In this document: positions 15,800 to 23,882 of the stretch, piece after piece | Layout of the letters: each line of letters opens with the position of its first letter | Position numbering within the stretch: the first letter of the stretch is position 1 | Assembly (NCBI GenBank): GCA_900753285.1 | Contig: CAADYN010000131.1 | Location: 1 to 46,792 of the forward strand | DNA length: 46,792 bases | Direction of reading: 5' to 3' | From: Clostridia bacterium | GTDB lineage: Bacteria > Bacillota > Clostridia > Oscillospirales > CAG-272 | Translations under genes and position numbers: made by a program | The notes under the pieces: generated by a model | Databases searched by the model: none | Told to the model about the DNA's origin: nothing | The model's input: the letters and a program-made list of their open reading frames with translations, nothing else

Positions 15800-17200
15800 T
15801 CAGTTAGCATAGTTTTCGGCTTGCATTTTGAATAGTCTTGAATACTCTCCGCCTTGCTCCATAAGCTCCGCGTGAGAGCCGCATTCTACCACCTTTCCGT
15901 GCTGTATATGAACTATTTTATCCACATACAGGGAACATGACAGATTGTGAGAGACTAAAATCATCGTTCTCTCGCCTTTGATTTTCTTTATGGAGCTGAT
16001 AATCTGATGCTCAGTCTCAGGGTCAAGGGCGTTTGAAGGCTCATCGAGCACTATTATTCCGGAGGATTTCAAAAGGCTTCTCATTAGTTTAACACGCTGT
16101 ATTTCGCCTCCCGAGGGCTGAATTCCGTTCGGATACATATATGTGAGCAGAATCGTGTCTATACCCTTCGGGAATTTGCGCACCAGAGCTTGGAACCAGT
16201 CATATTTTTCGCATTCTTCTTTGTATAAATCAAAGTCCTTGTCAAAGCATATGTTCTCTTTCAGAGTCAACGGGAGCAGAGTTCCGCCCTGAAACATCAT
16301 TGAAATGCTTTCCCATATGGACTTTTGAGCAATGGAGTGCAGCTCAACATCGTCAATAAGTATTTTGCCTTTGTAATTGTCGTAAAATGAATTCAAAAGC
16401 ATGAGCAGTGTTGACTTTCCCGCGCCGTTTTCACCAACTAATAGTATGCTCTCTCCCGGGTTTATGGTGAAGCTGATATCGTCGAGTATTAATTTGTCAT
16501 TTGTCGGATAAGAGAACGATACGTTTTGGAATTCGATTTTATGAGGAGCGGCGGGAATCAGATGTATATCGCCATCCTTGCTTGATTCAAATTTGGATTC
16601 ATCAATAAATGTAAATAGGTTTTCAAGGTAAAGGTTTCTTTCCGCCAGCTGGAGGATATTGTTGACAAGAGAATCCAGTGACGACTGCATTTTTACTACA
16701 TAGGACTGCAATAACGTGTATTCGCCTAAGGTGATTATGCCGGAGAACACTTGGAAAATTATTCTTACGGAAGCAAGCAGTCCCATAATAATGCCGGTCA
16801 GGGACATATAGAAAGAATACTCATTTTTCTTTTTCTCCGACGATACCGATAAATCAATTCTATCCGCAACAAACTGCTTGTATTTGCCGATTAAGAAATC
16901 GAACATATTAAACGATCTTACCTCATGCGCATAGTATTTGCTTATCATTAAATGTCTTGTCGCGGACAATCTTCTTCCGATTGAATTTGCTTCCTTTGAC
17001 ACATCGTAAGAATATTTGTTAAGCCGTGATTTCAGTATACAGTACGGAATTATTCCGACTATCAATAAAAGCGGTACGATAAAATCATATTTCAGATAGA
17101 AAATTATCGCTATGATGAAGTTTATGGAGCTTGACAGTATTTCAAGTAAATAGTCGATTGATTTTGTCAGACCGTTTGTCTCCGTGAGAGCGTATTCCAT
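15800..17200 (-). CDS. ABC exporter, main part (membrane helices plus ATPase), downstream of a frameshift
   Basis: The larger piece of a type IV ABC exporter (466 residues from the first downstream ATG; the frame is open a little further upstream). It holds the remaining transmembrane helices and a complete nucleotide-binding domain: Walker A GENGAGKST, signature PSGGEIQRVKL (proline in place of the usual leucine), Walker B GIIVLDEPSNALD, and the switch histidine in VSHNL. Together with the N-terminal piece the length is about 590 residues, normal for a half transporter. The cargo is unknown; relatives export lipids, peptides or drugs. By eye the gene is richer in A+T than its neighbours. See the adjacent piece for the break. 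Confidence 0.85.
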   Translation of the reverse strand: MEYALTETNGLTKSIDYLLEILSSSINFIIAIIFYLKYDFIVPLLLIVGIIPYCILKSRLNKYSYDVSKEANSIGRRLSATRHLMISKYYAHEVRSFNMFDFLIGKYKQFVADRIDLSVSSEKKKNEYSFYMSLTGIIMGLLASVRIIFQVFSGIITLGEYTLLQSYVVKMQSSLDSLVNNILQLAERNLYLENLFTFIDESKFESSKDGDIHLIPAAPHKIEFQNVSFSYPTNDKLILDDISFTINPGESILLVGENGAGKSTLLMLLNSFYDNYKGKILIDDVELHSIAQKSIWESISMMFQGGTLLPLTLKENICFDKDFDLYKEECEKYDWFQALVRKFPKGIDTILLTYMYPNGIQPSGGEIQRVKLMRSLLKSSGIIVLDEPSNALDPETEHQIISSIKKIKGERTMILVSHNLSCSLYVDKIVHIQHGKVVECGSHAELMEQGGEYSRLFKMQAENYAN

Positions 17201-17222
17201 GGCGTCATAGAATTCCGGCTCA

Positions 17223-17561
17223 TCAAAATTTACTGTATTTTACATTGACCACCGCTTCTATCAGCGTTTCCTGCAATTGATATGTAAGAAGCATATTTAT
17301 TTTCGGATAATAGCGGTTTTTGAAAATATTTATAAGCAGCTGCAAAACGTCTATCGCGGTGCTTATTATTAGCAGCCTCAGCAAAACTCCGAACGTAGAC
17401 TTGTTTACGGTCAAAGCGTCGATAAGCTCTTTCTTTACGTATATAGAGGTGAAAGAAAAAGCGATATTCATAATCATCATAAATACTTTGATGAAAATAA
17501 ACTTTTTGTCACATTTCCATGTCAGCTTTATAGCGCGTATAATGTTGTTTACTCTTTTCAT
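17223..17561 (-). CDS. ABC exporter, N-terminal piece ending at a frameshift
   Basis: The first 112 residues of the same ABC exporter: a basic start, one long transmembrane segment (FIFIKVFMMIMNIAFSFTSI), a second one (LLRLLIISTAIDVLQLLINI) and the coupling-helix region ending VNVKYSKF. The frame then hits TGA at 17223-17225. Shifting one base forward gives DEPEFYDAMEYA, exactly what follows KYSKF in intact exporters, so one T too many in a TTTT run (17225-17228) splits the gene. Possible causes are a real null mutation, a sequencing or assembly indel, or +1 ribosomal frameshifting at UUU-UGA. Its promoter is intact. Confidence 0.8.
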   Translation of the reverse strand: MKRVNNIIRAIKLTWKCDKKFIFIKVFMMIMNIAFSFTSIYVKKELIDALTVNKSTFGVLLRLLIISTAIDVLQLLINIFKNRYYPKINMLLTYQLQETLIEAVVNVKYSKF

Positions 17562-17615
17562 AAATGTACCTTTCCGTGCTCGTTTAAAATTGTCCTGTGA
17601 ACTGTCGTTATAGTT

Positions 17616-17644
17616 ATTTTAACATAGCCAAAAGCCGATTGCAA
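17616..17644 (-). promoter_or_regulatory. Promoter of the ABC exporter
   Basis: Minus-strand TTGCAA (17639-17644), 17-base spacer, TAAAAT (17616-17621), about 55 bases before the ATG at 17561. Confidence 0.65.
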
Positions 17645-17769
17645 GCGTATCGGGAATAATTCTCTCGATTTTTGGCTGATGTCAACAAAAACACCGGCGG
17701 CAATCTTGCGCGAAGATAACTACATCTGTGCACTTATTCATAAAAAATGCGAAAAAATTCCAAAAAGTA

Positions 17770-17799
17770 TTGATTATCATGCGGCGGATAGTGTATAAT
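17770..17799 (+). promoter_or_regulatory. Promoter of the CotH-like surface protein operon
   Basis: TTGATT (17770-17775), 18-base spacer, TATAAT (17794-17799), about 55 bases before the start codon. Confidence 0.7.
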
Positions 17800-17854
17800 A
17801 TGATGAGATAATTTCAAAACCACAGCTCAGAATAATACCGACAAGGAAATGAGA

Positions 17855-20164
17855 ATGAAAAAACGATTTTTGAATAAACTTTATTTGTGCGTGATAATGA
17901 CAGTTATAGCTATTGCAGTATGTCTTCCGATAAGCGCAGACACACCCGCTTCTATAACCGAGACCGATATGCTGCCCCCCGTAACTGCCGCAGCTGATAC
18001 TGCGAATGAGTACGGCAACAGAATAGGCACTGACATTTCAGTCTACGAGGGAAACGACGAATACTACCTGTTTTTGCCGTCATCTGCAGATATCAGCGCG
18101 GTAAAGCTCAGATACAACGGCTCGCTGAAAATGTATGACCCCGACAACGGAACACTGTACGAAAGCGGAGATATCATGCTGTACGACTGCTCGGCGGGTG
18201 AGATATCCGTGTATGAATACGACAGCGAGAAGAATATGTACTATCGCTATCACCTGACCGTCATGCAGGGGGAAAACATCGCGACGATTTACGTTACCCT
18301 CGACAACGGCGACGACGGACTGAGACATATAAACTCTTCCCACGACGCCGTAGAGACGGGAAGCATGGTCATGACCGAGAAAAACGGCAAGACGATATAC
18401 TCCGGCGGTCTCAACAGAATGAAGGGACACGGACTTACCTCATACCAGTCGACAGGTTCGCTTAACACGAAAAACTCGTATTATATTAACCTTGCAACAA
18501 AGGCTGAGCTTATCGAAAATGCGGGAAAAAGCAAAAAGTGGTCGCTGCTCCGCATAAGATCGCACGGAGACTACGACGCGACAGGTGTGAGCTACCCAAT
18601 GGGATTCTACATTTTCGACTCTCTTGCGGGAAAAGACTACTTTAACATCACTTCGCGTTACGTCAACGTGTACATAGACGGCGAATACCGCGGAGTTTAT
18701 ATTCTGACCGAGCGTATGGACATGAACGGCTCCATTCAGATAACGGACCTTGAAGCCGAGACAACATTTTCCGACAACAACTACCGCAGAGTGGACAGAA
18801 CGAAAAAGGAAGACCCCGCAATCGCCGCCGGAGTAGAGTTCTACAGTTACTGCGCGTCTGCCGAAACAGGGGATGACACCGACATAAGCGGCGGATATGT
18901 GCTTGAGGTAATGTGCGGCACGATAGGCGAGTGCGGATTTAAGACGAAAAAGGGAATGTTCATCAATATAAAAAGCCCGTCACATCCCACTCAGGCTCAG
19001 GTGCAGTACATCGCCGAGTATATGCAGAATTTTGAAAACGCGCTTTTCTCCGACACAGGCTTCAACTCTCTCGGAAAGCACTACTCGGAGTACATCGACA
19101 TACCGAGCTATACGATGCAGGCGCTGACATATTCCTTCTGTCTCAACTGGGAGATATACAGAACGAGCACGTATATGTACAAGGACGTTGACGGAAGCAA
19201 GTACGAAAAGGTAACATTCGGACCCGTGTGGGACTTTGAATCCGGACCGAACATCCTCGAAAATGACAAGACAGTATTCGGAATGACATTCGCGTACAAC
19301 GAAAGACAGCAGTACATCTGGTACGAACAGTTCTGGAAAAAAGCGGAATATATGACGTACATAACCGGCATGAACGAGGAACTGCGCTCTGTTATTGAAA
19401 TACTCGCGGGCGAGACGGAGGGAACGAGAATCTTCAACCTTTCAGATATGCTCGAGAGCGTCAGAACCTCGCAGTACATGAACTGGATTCGCTGGTCGCA
19501 GTCAAGCAATTTCGACAGAGCGGCGAAAAAAATGACGGATTCGCTCGAGACGAGATACCGCTGTTGGTACGCGAAGCTGTGGAATCCCGATAATTACCTT
19601 CTCGGTGCAGTCGTAACCTCCGAAAAAAGCGGAGACGGATATCTTCTGACAGGGGCCGCAAACGGCAAGGTGTACGGCTATCAGTGGTATAAGGTAACCG
19701 ATGATAACCCATCAAAGGGAGAAAAAATCGAAGGTGCGACTGAAAGCACATATCTCGCGGCAGACGACGGACTGTACTACTGCGCGGTAAGAGGAAGAAA
19801 CAATGCGTACTGGGAATGGGCGTCCGGCAGCGTATTCTCGAAGGAAGAGATAACGATGTTCACAGATCCCGTTCATCCCGACGGAACAAAAGCAGAGGGA
19901 ATCATAGCTCCCGAGCCGTACAAAATCGGAGAAGAGCCTAAAACAGTCGCGGGACTTCCGACAGTCGGCGAATACGTCTACGTCGAGCCTGTTATGGAAG
20001 AAGAAACAAAATCCGAAGCAGAAAGCGCAAATGCAGAGGTGTTCGAGATAACACCCGCCGACAAGCCATTCATTGCTGTGACCTCTGCTGTAGTCGTTTT
20101 GTCCGCAGTTGTTGTGTGCGTGTCCGTATTTACAAAGAAGAAAGGAGCAAAAGCAAATGTGTAA
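17855..20164 (+). CDS. CotH kinase family protein, membrane-anchored at the cell surface
   Basis: A 769-residue exported protein. The N terminus is a signal peptide (basic MKKR, hydrophobic core to about residue 28, ISADT cleavage region), and residues about 735-760 form a C-terminal membrane helix followed by KKKGAK. Residues about 150-470 match the CotH kinase fold: YVTLDNGDDGLRHINSSHDA, KWSLLRIRSHGDYDATG, VNVYIDGEYRGVYILTERMD and GPVWDFESGP. CotH proteins phosphorylate spore-coat proteins in Bacillus, while many clostridial relatives are surface proteins of unknown role. A later region (about 590-650) looks like an Ig-type fold (YQWYKVTDDNPSKG). Start 17855 is preferred to 17849 because AAGGA at 17843 gives proper spacing. 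The next gene overlaps its end by eight bases. Confidence 0.82.
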   Translation: MKKRFLNKLYLCVIMTVIAIAVCLPISADTPASITETDMLPPVTAAADTANEYGNRIGTDISVYEGNDEYYLFLPSSADISAVKLRYNGSLKMYDPDNGTLYESGDIMLYDCSAGEISVYEYDSEKNMYYRYHLTVMQGENIATIYVTLDNGDDGLRHINSSHDAVETGSMVMTEKNGKTIYSGGLNRMKGHGLTSYQSTGSLNTKNSYYINLATKAELIENAGKSKKWSLLRIRSHGDYDATGVSYPMGFYIFDSLAGKDYFNITSRYVNVYIDGEYRGVYILTERMDMNGSIQITDLEAETTFSDNNYRRVDRTKKEDPAIAAGVEFYSYCASAETGDDTDISGGYVLEVMCGTIGECGFKTKKGMFINIKSPSHPTQAQVQYIAEYMQNFENALFSDTGFNSLGKHYSEYIDIPSYTMQALTYSFCLNWEIYRTSTYMYKDVDGSKYEKVTFGPVWDFESGPNILENDKTVFGMTFAYNERQQYIWYEQFWKKAEYMTYITGMNEELRSVIEILAGETEGTRIFNLSDMLESVRTSQYMNWIRWSQSSNFDRAAKKMTDSLETRYRCWYAKLWNPDNYLLGAVVTSEKSGDGYLLTGAANGKVYGYQWYKVTDDNPSKGEKIEGATESTYLAADDGLYYCAVRGRNNAYWEWASGSVFSKEEITMFTDPVHPDGTKAEGIIAPEPYKIGEEPKTVAGLPTVGEYVYVEPVMEEETKSEAESANAEVFEITPADKPFIAVTSAVVVLSAVVVCVSVFTKKKGAKANV

Positions 20165-21092
20165 GAATATTATAAAGCTGTGTCTGACAGTCGTATTTGT
20201 CTTTGTCCTTTCTTTGGCGGTGTGTGCGGCTTATCCTTCATCGGGAAAACAAGCGCCGGACGGTTCGGTTCTCATCGAGGGAAAGATAATCGGCGAGAAA
20301 TTCGGCTGGGGCGGAAACGAACAAGCGGGATGCACTGCGGCTTTCGACGGAAATACCGACACATTCTACGACCCTACTACCGGAGCGGACACAAACTGCT
20401 ATGCCGGAATGAAGCTGAAAGAGTCGTATGTGCTGACGATGGTGTGCATCATGCCGCGATGGGACTTTCCGGACAGATTTGACGGCGCGATGATACAAGG
20501 CTCAAACGACGGCGAAAAATGGACTACTCTGTGGCAGTCGAGTGAAGGTCTCGGCTCGGCGGAGTGGCAGGTGATAAAGAAATTCAAGAACAACACAGGC
20601 TATACCTACTACCGCTACTGCAACGACCGCTCTCACGGAGACGTAGCCGAGGTCGAGCTTTACGGTTACGCCGGAACATCGGACGGGCTCTCGACTGTGA
20701 ATTCCGTACCTGTCGAAAGCGTGACGCTCACATTCGATATGTGCGGCGGAGAGGGTGAGGGCTTTGATGCGATAGAAGCAGTCTTCGGCGAGAATTACCC
20801 GAACATACCGTATGTCCCCGAAAAGGAAGGATTTTTCTTTGACGGATGGTACACCTCCCCCGTGAACGGAGTAAAGGTTGACGCGGAGAAAAAGGTAACA
20901 AACCCGTCGTCGCACACTCTCTATGCTCACTGGAGTACGGAAGAAGAAACGGAAGCGGCTGATGGCTCCGAAATACCCGACGAAGCAGAACCTGAGAGAG
21001 AGCTTACCGAAATACAGGGAATCTGCCTGACCGTGTCGCTTGTGTTCATCCTCGCGGCGGTGATTTCCGTCATAGCAAAGAAAAAAGCGTGA
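20157..21092 (+). CDS. Surface protein with discoidin-like domain, InlB-type repeat and C-terminal anchor
   Basis: A 311-residue exported protein. A signal peptide covers residues 1-25 (LCLTVVFVFVLSLAVCAAYP). Residues about 35-165 resemble a F5/8 type C (discoidin) domain: TAAFDGNTDTFYDP, IQGSNDGEKWTTLW, YRYCND and VAEVELYGY, a common carbohydrate- or matrix-binding fold. Residues about 188-258 form one Listeria-Bacteroides (InlB B) repeat: LTFDMCGGEGEG, FDGWYTSPVNG.KV and LYAHW. A C-terminal helix (ICLTVSLVFILAAVISVIA) plus KKKA anchors it. The start at 20157 follows AAAGGAG and overlaps the CotH-like gene's stop, so the two are translationally coupled and probably act together at the surface. 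Longer upstream starts lie inside the CotH-like gene. Confidence 0.78.
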   Translation: MCKNIIKLCLTVVFVFVLSLAVCAAYPSSGKQAPDGSVLIEGKIIGEKFGWGGNEQAGCTAAFDGNTDTFYDPTTGADTNCYAGMKLKESYVLTMVCIMPRWDFPDRFDGAMIQGSNDGEKWTTLWQSSEGLGSAEWQVIKKFKNNTGYTYYRYCNDRSHGDVAEVELYGYAGTSDGLSTVNSVPVESVTLTFDMCGGEGEGFDAIEAVFGENYPNIPYVPEKEGFFFDGWYTSPVNGVKVDAEKKVTNPSSHTLYAHWSTEEETEAADGSEIPDEAEPERELTEIQGICLTVSLVFILAAVISVIAKKKA

Positions 21093-21095
21093 AGC

Positions 21096-21156
21096 ATATC
21101 CGCTGTCTTTTCGATTTTCACATTGAAATCGGAAAATAACAGCGGATATTTGTTTT
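21096..21156 (+). terminator. Terminator of the surface protein operon
   Basis: ATATCCGCTGT (21096-21106) pairs with ACAGCGGATAT (about 21139-21149), with an inner TTTTCGATTTTC/GAAATCGGAAAA stem, then TTGTTTTTT. Confidence 0.85.
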
Positions 21157-21204
21157 TTCGCGTGTAATAATAATTTGTGAAAATCAAATTAACAATAATA
21201 ATAT

Positions 21205-21234
21205 TGACATAGGTGCGAAAAATGTATTATAATA
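21205..21234 (+). promoter_or_regulatory. Promoter of the CmpB-like/ftsH cassette
   Basis: TTGACA (21205-21210), 18-base spacer, TATAAT (21229-21234). It is the only clear promoter before the three genes that end at 24968. Confidence 0.85.
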
Positions 21235-21289
21235 TCATAAGCAATGAACTGTTCGTTTTTGAATCAAATCCAACATGAGAGGACGGCTT

Positions 21290-22045
21290 ATGAATATTTT
21301 TTTGAAGCTTGCTTTTCTGTTTTTTATCGGCTCGCTCATCGGATGGGTGATAGAGCTGATATTCAGAAAGTATTTCGCGGTGGAGAATAAGGAGCACAAA
21401 TGGATAAACCCTGGCTTCTGCGTCGGACCGTATCTTCCGCTCTACGGATTCGGACTTTGCCTGCTTTATCTTATAGCTTCGCTCGAGCAATACAGCATAA
21501 TTAAAAATCCAATCCTGAATAAGGCGGTGCTGTTTGTTGTTATGGCAGTGTGCATGACGGCTATAGAATACATCGCCGGAATCTTCTGCCTGAAGTTCGC
21601 GAACGTAAGACTTTGGGACTACAGCGACAAATGGGGCAACATACAGGGAATAATCTGTCCCTCGTTCTCGTGCGCATGGGCATTGCTCGGAGCTGTCTAT
21701 TACTTCCTCATTCATCCGAGAATACTCTCCGCGCTGACGTGGCTATCTGAAAACCTCGCGTTCTCGTTCTTCGTCGGACTGTTCTACGGCGTGTTCCTTA
21801 TAGACGTGGTTTATTCTTCAAACCTCATCATGAAGCTGAAAGCATACGCACAGGAAAACGACGTCATTGTCAAATACGAAAGCCTCAAAGCTCATATCAA
21901 GCAGTTTGAAGAAAAAGCCGCAATGCGTTCGCACTTCTTCTTCCCGCTCAAATCCGAGAGATCGCTTAACGAGTATCTGCACGAGATGAGAGAAACATTT
22001 GAAAAGAGAACCGGAAACATAAAAAATAAACTCAAAAAAAGCTGA
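21290..22045 (+). CDS. CmpB-like membrane protein (PF06541) upstream of ftsH
   Basis: A 251-residue membrane protein with five or six transmembrane helices in residues 1-165 and a basic cytosolic tail of about 70 residues (EKAAMRSHFFFPLKSERS, KRTGNIKNKLKKS). Family blocks: LFFIGSLIGWVIELIFRKYF at the N terminus, GPYLPLYGFG, IEYIAGIFCLKF, and RLWDYSDKWGNIQGIICPSF. The name ABC-transporter type IV is only a database label: no ATPase or binding protein is near, so transport is unproven. Start 21290 is preferred to 21275 since GAGAGGA lies at proper distance. It is the first gene of a cassette with ftsH 12 bases downstream, which suggests a link to membrane protein quality control. Confidence 0.83.
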   Translation: MNIFLKLAFLFFIGSLIGWVIELIFRKYFAVENKEHKWINPGFCVGPYLPLYGFGLCLLYLIASLEQYSIIKNPILNKAVLFVVMAVCMTAIEYIAGIFCLKFANVRLWDYSDKWGNIQGIICPSFSCAWALLGAVYYFLIHPRILSALTWLSENLAFSFFVGLFYGVFLIDVVYSSNLIMKLKAYAQENDVIVKYESLKAHIKQFEEKAAMRSHFFFPLKSERSLNEYLHEMRETFEKRTGNIKNKLKKS

Positions 22046-22057
22046 AAGGATAAGAAT

Positions 22058-23869
22058 ATGCAGGAAATAAAAAAGCCTAAGAAGCCGATAATATTCTACT
22101 ATACGCTCGTGCTTGTAGTTCTTCTTGTGATAAACTTCTTCCTAATGCCGTTTGTCGCTCAGCGTCAGGTTCAGGAAGTCGACTACGGCACATTCATGAA
22201 AATGACGGAAGAGAAGGAAATCGGAAAGGTAGAGGTACAGGACAACCAGATACTCTTCACGGATAAAGAAGAGAAAAATATATACAAGACCGGAAAAATG
22301 AACGACGACGGACTTGTTGAGCGTTTATACAACTCCGGCGCGCAGTTTACAAGTGAGATTATCGAGGAAACTTCTCCCATAGTCAGCTTCATTCTAACGT
22401 GGATAGTTCCCGTGCTCATTTTCTGGGGACTCGGACAGCTTCTCACAAAACAGATGATGAAGCACGCGGGCGGTCCTAACTCCATGATGTTCAACATGGG
22501 TCAGAGCAACGCCAAGGTCTATGTAAAGTCCTCCGACGGTATCAAATTCTCCGACGTCGCGGGTGAAGACGAAGCTAAGGAAAACCTCACGGAAATCGTC
22601 GAATACCTCCATAATCCTAAGAAATATGAGGAAATCGGCGCGTCCATGCCTAAGGGTATTCTTCTTGTAGGACCTCCCGGAACAGGTAAGACAATGCTCG
22701 CGAAGGCTGTCGCAGGTGAAGCAAACGTGCCGTTCTTCTCGATGTCCGGATCGGAATTTGTCGAGATGTTTGTCGGTATGGGTGCTTCAAAGGTGCGTGA
22801 CTTGTTCAGACAGGCGAAAGAGAAAGCTCCGTGTATAGTATTCATAGATGAAATCGACGCGATAGGCGGAAAGCGTGACGGAAGAATCGGTGGAAACGAT
22901 GAAAGAGAACAGACACTGAACCAGCTTCTCACCGAGATGGACGGATTTGAAGGAAACACGGGAGTAATAATCCTCGCGGCTACCAACAGACCCGAAAGCC
23001 TTGACCCCGCGCTCACAAGACCGGGCAGATTCGACAGACGTGTTCCCGTTGAGCTTCCAGATCTCAAGGGCAGAGAAGAGATTTTACGAGTCCACGCAAA
23101 GAAGGTTAAGCTCGAGAACGGCATTGACTTCACACATATCGCGAGAATGGCTTCCGGCGCTTCCGGTGCTGAGCTTGCAAACATCGTAAACGAAGCCGCA
23201 CTGAGAGCGATAAGAAGCGGAAGAGATAAGGTTTCCCAGTCCGACCTCGAAGAAAGCATAGAAGTCGTTATCGCGGGATATCAGAAGAAGAACGCTATCC
23301 TCACCGACAACGAAAAGAAAATCGTTGCATATCACGAAATCGGACACGCGCTTGTTGCGGCAATGCAGTCAAACTCCGCTCCCGTACAGAAGATTACGAT
23401 AGTTCCGCGTACTTCCGGTGCTCTCGGATATACTATGCAGGTTGACGAGGGCGACCATTATCTTATGAACAAGGAAGAAATCGAGAACAAGATAGCAACA
23501 CTGACGGGCGGACGTGCTGCCGAAGAAATTGCAATAGGCTCGATAACCACCGGAGCTTCAAACGATATCGAACAAGCGACAAAGCTGGCAAGAGCGATGA
23601 TAACACGCTACGGCATGAGCGACGATTTCGGAATGGTGGCAATGGAGACTGTCACGAACGAGTACCTCGGCGGCGACACATCTCTCTCATGCTCGGCTGA
23701 CACACAGGCGGAAATTGACAAAAAGGTAGTCGAGCTTGTAAGGAAACAGCACGAAAAGGCTCTCGATATCCTTAAAAATAACCGCAGAAAGCTCGACGAA
23801 CTGGCAAAGTATCTTTATGAGCATGAGACGATAACGGGCGAGGAATTCATGAAGATTCTGAACGCCTGA
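22058..23869 (+). CDS. ftsH: ATP-dependent zinc metalloprotease FtsH
   Basis: The membrane-bound AAA+ protease that extracts and degrades damaged membrane and some soluble proteins. The 603 residues show two N-terminal membrane helices (about 10-28 and 108-128) around a small extracytoplasmic domain, then the AAA domain: SDVAGEDEAKENL, Walker A GPPGTGKT (about 205-212), pore motif region FVEMFVGMGASKVRD, Walker B IVFIDEIDAIG, and the second region of homology ATNRPESLDPALTRPGRFDR. The zinc protease site is HEIGH (about 426-430; alanine is usual at the third place). Length is slightly below typical (about 610-650), with a short C-terminal tail. It is flanked on both sides by CmpB-like genes. 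In many Firmicutes ftsH follows tilS and hpt; those are absent, so this may be a non-syntenic or second copy. Confidence 0.97.
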   Translation: MQEIKKPKKPIIFYYTLVLVVLLVINFFLMPFVAQRQVQEVDYGTFMKMTEEKEIGKVEVQDNQILFTDKEEKNIYKTGKMNDDGLVERLYNSGAQFTSEIIEETSPIVSFILTWIVPVLIFWGLGQLLTKQMMKHAGGPNSMMFNMGQSNAKVYVKSSDGIKFSDVAGEDEAKENLTEIVEYLHNPKKYEEIGASMPKGILLVGPPGTGKTMLAKAVAGEANVPFFSMSGSEFVEMFVGMGASKVRDLFRQAKEKAPCIVFIDEIDAIGGKRDGRIGGNDEREQTLNQLLTEMDGFEGNTGVIILAATNRPESLDPALTRPGRFDRRVPVELPDLKGREEILRVHAKKVKLENGIDFTHIARMASGASGAELANIVNEAALRAIRSGRDKVSQSDLEESIEVVIAGYQKKNAILTDNEKKIVAYHEIGHALVAAMQSNSAPVQKITIVPRTSGALGYTMQVDEGDHYLMNKEEIENKIATLTGGRAAEEIAIGSITTGASNDIEQATKLARAMITRYGMSDDFGMVAMETVTNEYLGGDTSLSCSADTQAEIDKKVVELVRKQHEKALDILKNNRRKLDELAKYLYEHETITGEEFMKILNA

Positions 23870-23882
23870 CGGAGGATATGAT

